In this document: positions 1 to 5,715 of the stretch, one piece after another
Layout: every line of letters begins with the position of its first letter
Position numbering within the stretch: position 1 is the stretch's first letter
DNA from: Aurantibrevibacter sp041747755
Lineage (GTDB): Bacteria; Bacteroidota; Bacteroidia; Flavobacteriales; Flavobacteriaceae
NCBI GenBank assembly: GCA_041747755.1
Contig: JBGTEN010000054.1
Coordinates: 1 to 7,002 of the forward strand
Direction of reading: 5' to 3'
DNA: 7,002 nt
Notes under the pieces: model-generated
Databases searched by the model: none
What the model was told of the DNA's origin: nothing
Seen by the model: only the letters and a program-made list of their open reading frames with translations
Program-made: the position numbers and the translations under genes

Positions 1-263
1 GCAGTGGAATCGGTAATCCAATGGCTTGTAGAAGCTGATTTATGTAACCCAATACTTTCAAAACGTTGAAAATTTGGTATTTCCTCGCCAAAATAAAAGG
101 CCATAGAAATTTGAGCGACACCCATACCATCCCCAATCATAAGAATTACACTTAATGGTTCTTCTTTTTCAGAATTAATAGCCAGATTGGTATTAGAGGT
201 AACCTTACACCCCAACTGAATTAAGACTAATAATAGCAAAACTGCTTTGAATAATGAATTCAT
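1..263 (-). CDS. Alkaline phosphatase lipoprotein, N-terminal part (runs off the left edge)
   Basis: This is a partial gene read from the ATG at 263-261 down to base 1: 87 complete codons and no stop. The predicted enzyme hydrolyses phosphate monoesters at the cell envelope. Residues 1-19 form a lipoprotein signal: a hydrophobic stretch ends in the lipobox LGC, with Cys19 as the acylated residue, which supports this start over later Met codons. Two alkaline phosphatase motifs follow. MIGDGMG at 42-48 contains the metal-ligand Asp45 (equivalent to E. coli PhoA Asp51), and ITDST at 83-87 contains the nucleophile Ser86 (equivalent to PhoA Ser102). The metal sites further downstream lie outside the window, so activity cannot be judged. 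The gene follows the susD-like gene on the same strand with a 73-bp gap, so co-transcription is plausible, but a hairpin in that gap may reduce read-through. It is a different subtype from the phosphatase domain at the right end (GDGMG here, GDGNG there). The family call is firm; the substrate is unknown. Confidence 0.9.
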   Translation of the reverse strand, partial: MNSLFKAVLLLLVLIQLGCKVTSNTNLAINSEKEEPLSVILMIGDGMGVAQISMAFYFGEEIPNFQRFESIGLHKSASTSHWITDST

Positions 264-270
264 ATGTGGT

Positions 271-312
271 TTATTAAAATAAAATACGGCAAGAAACCAA
301 AATTTCCTTCCG
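271..312 (-). terminator. Hairpin with U-rich tail after the susD-like gene; candidate terminator or attenuator
   Basis: On the minus strand the arm CGGAAGGAAA (312-303) can pair with TTTCTTGCCG (296-287) across a 6-nt loop. This gives a 10-position stem with one A-G mismatch and one G-U wobble. It is followed directly by TATTTTATTTTAATAA (286-271), a U-rich run as in an intrinsic terminator. It lies about 25 bases after the susD-like stop and ends 8 bases before the phosphatase ATG. It could end the susCD transcript or only attenuate it and set a lower level of phosphatase. The stem has only moderate GC content, so termination strength is uncertain. Confidence 0.5.
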
Positions 313-336
313 CATCTTTTATCTGTTTATATTTAA

Positions 337-2082
337 TTAATAACCGGGATTTTGATCTAAAAATCCCTGTTGACTGGACGCTCCGTCTATAGCCCTTTGT
401 GGTATAGGGAATAATCTTTTATTAACGTCAGCATCTGCCTTTCCTGTCCAGCTATCCTCATATTTGCCGAATCGTATTTGATTAGTTCTTCTCAACCCTT
501 CCCAATATAGCTCAAATCCAGTTTCTCTAAACAGTATATCCAGATCAATTGAGGTTAATGCTTGAGGGGTTTGATCAGGGCGGGCATTTCTGGAGGTTCT
601 TAAGAAATTTACATCGGCCAATGCCCCCGCACTGTCTCCTTTTCTCAATTTTGCCTCGGCACGCATCAAGTAAATTTCTCCCAAGCGTATCAAAACCAAA
701 TCAACACTACTGAAGTTACAACAATCAGGAGCAGTTTTACTAAACTGATATTTTGAAAACCGGTAACCTGTGTTATGCAAACTACCCTCATCAGTGAAAT
801 CAACTTGGAGTGTATGGTCCACATAACCGAGGTTCGCGCCACTGGTTCTTGCATTTATTACGGGGTATATGCGTATGGTTCCATCATTACAGGTTAAAAT
901 GTTACCGCCTTGATCTTTTCTAGGACCCCAAATATTATTGCGTAAAAAACCCCTGTTAATTTCAAAACTTTCGGCCGGGACACAAAAGAAGTGATCAGCA
1001 TCATTTGAAGGGGTTATCCCAGTAAGATCTTTTAGATTTTCGGGGATAATTGTGTTTTCCTGAAAAAAACGAGCATCAGCATCCGCTGGATCTACATTAC
1101 CATAGGCATCTAACCAAGTCTGATAAAAATCGGGGGTAGCAGCAGCTGCATCTGTTCCACGGGTATTAGGAAATTCAGGTCTTGGGACCAAGTCTCCAGA
1201 TATTGACCAATAAGCCCATCGGCTGTGTTCTGATTGAAGGACTCCTCTTTGATCAAGAGAAAATATAATTTCAGGATTAGTATTATTATCATCATTAAAT
1301 ATTTCGAAATATTCCGGAGATAATGAGTATGGTCCATCAATTAAATCATTTGTATATTGAATTACCTTATTCATATCTGCATCTGTAAAGTCGGGCGTAC
1401 CATAAGGATTACGATAAACTGCCGCATTTAAATACAAACGCGCCAAAAGAGCACTCACCGCATCTTTAGTTAGCCTTCCGGGACCTTGATTGTTATTAAT
1501 AACATTCAAAACAGACAGTAATTCACTTTCTATATAATTAACGGCTTCTTCTCCCCTCAAAATTTCGGATAGTTCTGAAGAATCATCTTTCTTGAATACG
1601 AGACCCCAATTATCCAATAATAACATATTTAAGTATGCCTTCATTGCTATCATTTCATAAAGCGCATCTTGGGCTTGTGCATTGCCTGCTTCAGCTTCAG
1701 GAGCTAGTCTATCCACAGCTATTATTGCCCTGGATAAGGTTAGCGTAATATCGGTCCAAGAATCGCCTACCAAACTGTTGCCCGGTGTCATAAGATGCTG
1801 GTGAACTGCAATAAACTTACCGCCATCGAACCAGTCTCTACCGCCACGGAAAGGAATAATAGCCTCATCGGACGCAACCTCCTGAAGTCCAAACATACGT
1901 GTATGCAACCATACATTTCGTAGACGGCCATATACCGGCGCTATGGAACCACTCACAACTTCCGCTTGGCCAGTTCCGGTTAATGACTCATCTAGAATTT
2001 CTTCCTCTAGGTCGGTACAGCCAAAAAATGCAATTAAAAATACCATGATCGGTAGCATTTTGTAAACTCTTCTGTTTTTCAT
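337..2082 (-). CDS. SusD/RagB-family nutrient-binding surface lipoprotein
   Basis: This complete 581-residue protein is the lid and substrate-binding partner of the SusC-type transporter encoded just upstream. A signal peptide (1-21) ends at FFGC, making Cys22 the likely lipidated residue. It is followed by the acidic stretch TDLEEE, which fits export to the outer leaflet of the outer membrane. The N-terminal SusD-like region includes the family motif GGRDWFDGG (80-88) and helical, TPR-like segments. The C-terminal RagB/SusD domain is very clear: RLGEIYLMRAEA (466-477), then VNFLRTSR, then EGLRRTNQIRFGK, LFPIP and the terminal QNPGY. The length is typical. The ATG at 2082-2080 gives a full signal peptide and lies 46 bp after the transporter stop, so the two are surely one operon. 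Four non-lipid cysteines (367, 398, 454, 455) are unusual enough to note. Binding specificity cannot be read from the sequence; the phosphatase neighbours suggest a phosphorylated ligand, which is inference. Confidence 0.96.
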   Translation of the reverse strand: MKNRRVYKMLPIMVFLIAFFGCTDLEEEILDESLTGTGQAEVVSGSIAPVYGRLRNVWLHTRMFGLQEVASDEAIIPFRGGRDWFDGGKFIAVHQHLMTPGNSLVGDSWTDITLTLSRAIIAVDRLAPEAEAGNAQAQDALYEMIAMKAYLNMLLLDNWGLVFKKDDSSELSEILRGEEAVNYIESELLSVLNVINNNQGPGRLTKDAVSALLARLYLNAAVYRNPYGTPDFTDADMNKVIQYTNDLIDGPYSLSPEYFEIFNDDNNTNPEIIFSLDQRGVLQSEHSRWAYWSISGDLVPRPEFPNTRGTDAAAATPDFYQTWLDAYGNVDPADADARFFQENTIIPENLKDLTGITPSNDADHFFCVPAESFEINRGFLRNNIWGPRKDQGGNILTCNDGTIRIYPVINARTSGANLGYVDHTLQVDFTDEGSLHNTGYRFSKYQFSKTAPDCCNFSSVDLVLIRLGEIYLMRAEAKLRKGDSAGALADVNFLRTSRNARPDQTPQALTSIDLDILFRETGFELYWEGLRRTNQIRFGKYEDSWTGKADADVNKRLFPIPQRAIDGASSQQGFLDQNPGY

Positions 2083-2128
2083 ATTATTTTGTGTTTTAAG
2101 TGATATTTAAAAAATAGCTTATATTCTT

Positions 2129-5119
2129 TTAGAATGATACATTAAGACCTACCAAGAAAGTTCTTGCTCTAGGATACGTAAATCTATCAATACCAAAGGT
2201 TTGAATTTCTCCAGAAGTGGCTCCTGTATTGACCTCTGGGTCAAACCCCGTATAATTTGTTATTATGAATAAATTTTGACCGGTTATTGAAAGGCGGATA
2301 TTTTGAAAGGCATCGCCCAAGCCGATCTTATCAGAAGTTAAGTTATAAGACATAGTAGCGTTATTTAACCTTAGGAAAGAACCATTCTCTAAATAACGTG
2401 TAGATACCGTGTTTGAATTACTCAAAGATTCTGCTGGGAATTGAACGGCAAAATCGGTAGAATTGTTCGATCTGGCTAATTGCGCCTTACTGAAAAGTGT
2501 CATGGTCGTATGATTGTAAACCTCGTTTCCAGCAACTCCGTTAAAATTTAAACTTAGGTCAAATGCTTTATACTTAAAGTTCGTATAAAACGCATAGATG
2601 AAATCAGGAATCGCACTACCCACTACGGTACGGTCATCATCCAAGATTGAACCATCTCCATTTGTGTCTTTGAACTGGTTTAGTCCATCAGCACCAATAC
2701 CGTCGAACTCAAGCATGTAGAAGGCGCCTATTGGCTCATTATTTATATAACCATTGATCGTGGCTCCCGTTTGTCCCGAACCTTGGGCCGCCCCTGTGGT
2801 AAGCACTGCAAAGGGAGAATCTTTTACAGTGTTCTGGATAAAGGTGACATTACCACCAATATTATATGAGAAGTCGCGCTGGGCATCGCTATTGTAGTCC
2901 AATGCCAACTCAACACCATTATTCTGGATAATCATATCATTTACATTGGTCCAAAATAAAGCGCTTGGTTGTACCGGATCCGCCGGAACGACCTCCAACA
3001 AAATATTCGAAGATTGTTTGTTAAAATAATCTACGGTGCCTGTTAATCGGTAATCAAAAAGTGCGAAATCAAGTCCTAAATCGATTTGCGTAGATACCTC
3101 CCATTGCAGATTTGGGTTTGCCAGACGGGTAAATGTAATTCCGAACGGATAGCCATCAATTGAGCTAGCATCGGTATCGATGGGGTACGTATTTAGACTT
3201 CCGCCTCCGGTTAACAACCTATCTTCCGAAAAACTAGCTTTGGTGATTTTTGAGGGAATTTCCTGGTTTCCTGTTTGGCCCCAGCTTGCACGCAACTTTA
3301 GGTTGTTGAAAACTGAATTCGTCATAAAATCTTCATTGCTTATGTTCCAACCAATGGCAACTGAGGGGAAATAGCCATATTTATTGTTCTCACCGAACTT
3401 TGAGGATCCATCCGCACGCAATGTTGCTGTAAACAGGTATTTATTTGCATAGCCATAATTAAGTCTACCAAAGAACGACTGGAGCTCATTCTTTTCTGCC
3501 CTAGAATCTACAGAGGTAGGATATGTGCTTGTACTGGTCTGATCCTGAAACTTGGGCTCAATATTGTTATTAGCAAAACCTCTGGAGGTAACCTCTCTGT
3601 TTTCTACATTAAAATTTTGAAATGAGTGGCCGGCCAAAAGAACCAGATTATGTTCACTCTTGTTCAATGAATAGGTAAGAGTGTTCTCTACAAGTTCATT
3701 GTTGTTCGAGCTAACTGTGTTCTCTAAAAATCCGTCCGAAATATTAGACTCGTTTACAACTGAGGGAAAGGGTTGCCATTGCCTGTCTCTATTGGTAAAG
3801 GAGTAATCAACACCGAGGTTTAACTTGTAAACGAGGCCATCAACTATTTCAAAAGATGGTGAAATACCCGCCAAAATACGGTTATTTATCGACATGTCGC
3901 TAAATAGCTGATTCCTTTTCAAAGGGTTTAACGCATTTATAGTCAAAAGCGTAGGTTCCCCGTTTGTGAGGGCAGGTACGGTGGGGTTCAAACCAAGCAT
4001 ATCGCTAATGGTCGAGGTTATCTCTGGTCGTAGATTTTCAGTACGTGAAGCTGTAAGGTTGTAATCAACATTAAGCCTCCCGTTTAATGCCTTTTGGTTG
4101 ATGTTCAATTTTCCTGAATAGCGCTTTAGGTTGCTATTTTTCAAGATGCCCTCCTGGTCCTGTACGCCTATGGAGGTGAAATATGAAAACTTATCGGTGG
4201 TAGCCCCACTCATGGAGAAATTCATATTTTTTGATAAACCCGTTTGGCTCAATTCATCTTGCCAATTCGTACTGCCACCAAAATCATCTAGAGTACCACC
4301 TATCGCTACTACTTGGCTACGAAACTCATCAGCATCGAAAACATCTATTTTGTTAGAAATAGAAGAAATGGCGGCGGATACGGAAAAATTCATTTCAGTT
4401 TTTCCCGATTTGCCCTTTTTGGTGGTTATTACAACAACCCCATTAGACGCTCTTGAACCATATACAGCTGTTGCACTCGCATCTTTTAGCACATCTATAG
4501 ATTCAATATCACCAGGGTTAAGAAAGTTCAGTGGATTGGTATCAACACCGGTAGAAGAATTATCGAGCAAAAAGCCGTCTACAACGAAAAGTGGCTGAGT
4601 TCCTGAACGCAAACTGCCCACACCCCTGATTATAATATTCTGAGAAGCACCCGGTTCACCACTGGTTGCGGCAATATTTACACCTGCCAATTTTCCTTGC
4701 AATAGTTCTCCTGGGTTATTGACAACACCTTGGTTAAAATTCTCACTTTTTAAAGAAGCAATGGCTCCAGTAACATCCGACCTTCGTTGGGTACCATATC
4801 CAACAACCACAACATCATCCAATTGTGCGGCATCGGCTTGCATGACAATGGTAATGTTTGAAGCGTTAACGACGGTAATACTTTGAGTCTTTGTTCCCAA
4901 ATACGAAATTTCAAGCACATCACCTATGGCTGCCTCAATAACAAAACGTCCATCAAAATTGGTAATAACACCACTCGTCGTACCCTTTACTACTATACTG
5001 GCCCCTGGTAGTGGTATGCTTTCCTCATCCGTAACTAATCCGGATATCTGAGTTTGCGCCCAAGCGTTTCCGCAGAGTGCGATTAAAAACGCTAATAATA
5101 AAAAATTTAATTTTTTCAT
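2129..5119 (-). CDS. SusC/RagA-family TonB-linked outer-membrane transporter
   Basis: This complete protein of about 996 residues is the beta-barrel half of a SusCD importer, driven by TonB-ExbBD. I start it at the ATG 5119-5117 rather than an in-frame ATG 48 bases upstream. From here the protein opens with a clean signal peptide (MKKLNFLLLAFL, cleavage after AWA at residue 21), whereas the longer form would bury it behind 16 residues. Domains in order: a carboxypeptidase-regulatory-like beta-sandwich at about 24-95 (PLPGASIVVKGT, FDGRF); a TonB-box-like DVVVVGYG at 102-109; a plug at about 112-237 with IIIRGVGS, PLFVVDG and the SusC hallmark VLKDASATAVYGSRASNG; then the barrel, ending in Phe as outer-membrane proteins usually do. 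DTNGDG at 818-823 resembles a calcium-binding loop and is common in this family. There is no N-terminal STN signalling domain, so it is probably not a sigma/anti-sigma transducer. It is the first gene of the minus-strand operon, with susD 46 bp downstream. Confidence 0.96.
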   Translation of the reverse strand: MKKLNFLLLAFLIALCGNAWAQTQISGLVTDEESIPLPGASIVVKGTTSGVITNFDGRFVIEAAIGDVLEISYLGTKTQSITVVNASNITIVMQADAAQLDDVVVVGYGTQRRSDVTGAIASLKSENFNQGVVNNPGELLQGKLAGVNIAATSGEPGASQNIIIRGVGSLRSGTQPLFVVDGFLLDNSSTGVDTNPLNFLNPGDIESIDVLKDASATAVYGSRASNGVVVITTKKGKSGKTEMNFSVSAAISSISNKIDVFDADEFRSQVVAIGGTLDDFGGSTNWQDELSQTGLSKNMNFSMSGATTDKFSYFTSIGVQDQEGILKNSNLKRYSGKLNINQKALNGRLNVDYNLTASRTENLRPEITSTISDMLGLNPTVPALTNGEPTLLTINALNPLKRNQLFSDMSINNRILAGISPSFEIVDGLVYKLNLGVDYSFTNRDRQWQPFPSVVNESNISDGFLENTVSSNNNELVENTLTYSLNKSEHNLVLLAGHSFQNFNVENREVTSRGFANNNIEPKFQDQTSTSTYPTSVDSRAEKNELQSFFGRLNYGYANKYLFTATLRADGSSKFGENNKYGYFPSVAIGWNISNEDFMTNSVFNNLKLRASWGQTGNQEIPSKITKASFSEDRLLTGGGSLNTYPIDTDASSIDGYPFGITFTRLANPNLQWEVSTQIDLGLDFALFDYRLTGTVDYFNKQSSNILLEVVPADPVQPSALFWTNVNDMIIQNNGVELALDYNSDAQRDFSYNIGGNVTFIQNTVKDSPFAVLTTGAAQGSGQTGATINGYINNEPIGAFYMLEFDGIGADGLNQFKDTNGDGSILDDDRTVVGSAIPDFIYAFYTNFKYKAFDLSLNFNGVAGNEVYNHTTMTLFSKAQLARSNNSTDFAVQFPAESLSNSNTVSTRYLENGSFLRLNNATMSYNLTSDKIGLGDAFQNIRLSITGQNLFIITNYTGFDPEVNTGATSGEIQTFGIDRFTYPRARTFLVGLNVSF

Positions 5120-5549
5120 TTTTGTCGGTTGATATTTAGTTAAAATTGGAAGGACAAATAAAGTCACAATCCAACACAGAGGTGTTATGACCCCGTGAAG
5201 GATTTGTTATTTTATTGAAGAAGAGAAAAGCTCAAAAACCGCATGCTGTTTTTTGTGCTGTACCCAATTTATGACCTCTAAAAAAAGGAAAAAATTACCA
5301 TCCCAATTCAAAGGAAACACCATATACACGCTTTAGGAATTTGTGGAAGGAGGTGGGCCTGATACGGTAGATAAATGCCATTTTTTCAAAATAGTAGTGA
5401 GTTGATTTCCTATATGGTAAAAAATTAAGAGCTAGAATTCGAAATTGATAAATTAGCAATTTAGGACTGTAATCAAAACTGTTGATACACTTATGCGAAT
5501 ACCTAACTTTTACTCACTATTTATCCTGCATAATAAATAATACTTTACG

Positions 5550-5561
5550 GTCAGTTCTGAC
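5550..5561. promoter_or_regulatory. Short palindrome, possible operator
   Basis: GTCAG-TT-CTGAC is a perfect 5-bp inverted repeat with a 2-bp centre. It lies about 115 bp upstream of the candidate promoter of the right-hand gene. GGTCA at 5549-5553 also pairs with TGACC at 5574-5578, so several TGAC half-sites cluster here. A regulator-binding site is possible, but repeats this short arise by chance and no matching factor is encoded in the window. Confidence 0.2.
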
Positions 5562-5674
5562 AGAGATTTTAATTGACCACAGCTGTTCTTTTGATTTATT
5601 TTATAATACAAAAAAATCACATGTCCTTTACTATTTAAAAACAATTGAATATTCTTAACATAACATATGCAACC

Positions 5675-5682
5675 TAATTTTG
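5675..5682 (+). promoter_or_regulatory. Candidate Bacteroidota-type -7 promoter element for the phosphodiesterase-phosphatase gene
   Basis: TAATTTTG is a full match to the Bacteroidota -7 consensus TAnnTTTG. It lies 33 bases before the ATG, which would give a leader of roughly 25 bases. The nearest upstream TTG (5645-5647) is 27 bp away, longer than the usual spacing of about 20, so the -33 element is weak or absent. That would fit a promoter needing an activator, but this is inference. No Shine-Dalgarno sequence precedes the ATG, as is common in this phylum. Confidence 0.45.
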
Positions 5683-5715
5683 AAATTTTTACTAATTATC
5701 AACCTATATAATACT

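Larger units (their letters stand above)
5120..5715. other. Divergent intergenic region between the susC-like gene and the phosphodiesterase-phosphatase gene
   Basis: This stretch of about 596 bp holds no convincing coding region on either strand: it is AT-rich and reading frames are short. It must contain both divergent promoters. A good -7 match is seen only for the right-hand gene. On the minus strand the best -7-like site for susC is TTTATTTG (5162-5155), one mismatch from TAnnTTTG and without a well-spaced TTG, so I do not annotate it separately. Small symmetric elements are present: AACAC-N4-GTGTT at 5173-5186, which would lie in the susC leader or promoter, and GTCAG-TT-CTGAC at 5550-5561. 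TTATGACC occurs twice, at 5185-5192 and 5269-5276. No riboswitch, tRNA or structured RNA was recognised. Confidence 0.6.

Noticed and set aside
1110..1340. 76-codon open frame on the minus strand inside the susD-like gene
   Set aside because: It lies in another frame of a gene with unmistakable family motifs, and its translation has low-complexity Ile/Leu runs and no recognisable domain.
3180..3374. 64-codon open frame on the plus strand, antisense to the susC-like gene
   Set aside because: It is short, has no recognisable motif and is entirely covered by the conserved transporter coding sequence.
4131..4598. 155-codon open frame on the plus strand, antisense to the plug and early barrel of the susC-like gene
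   Set aside because: It is the mirror of a strongly conserved coding stretch, with no signal peptide, domain or promoter of its own.
5120..5167. In-frame upstream ATG giving a susC-like protein 16 residues longer
   Set aside because: The extra residues would precede a complete signal peptide that starts at the ATG 5119-5117, so the shorter form is preferred.
5185..5276. TTATGACC direct repeat (5185-5192 and 5269-5276) spaced 84 bp apart
   Set aside because: A few 8-bp repeats are expected by chance in about 600 bp; kept only as part of the intergenic finding.
5347..5355. AAGGAGGTG, a perfect Shine-Dalgarno-like string on the plus strand
   Set aside because: No open frame of useful length follows, and Bacteroidota rarely depend on such sites, so it is probably chance.
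5395..5519. TAGTGAGT (5395-5402) and its reverse complement (5512-5519)
   Set aside because: An 8-bp inverted match about 110 bp apart in AT-rich DNA has no supporting context.
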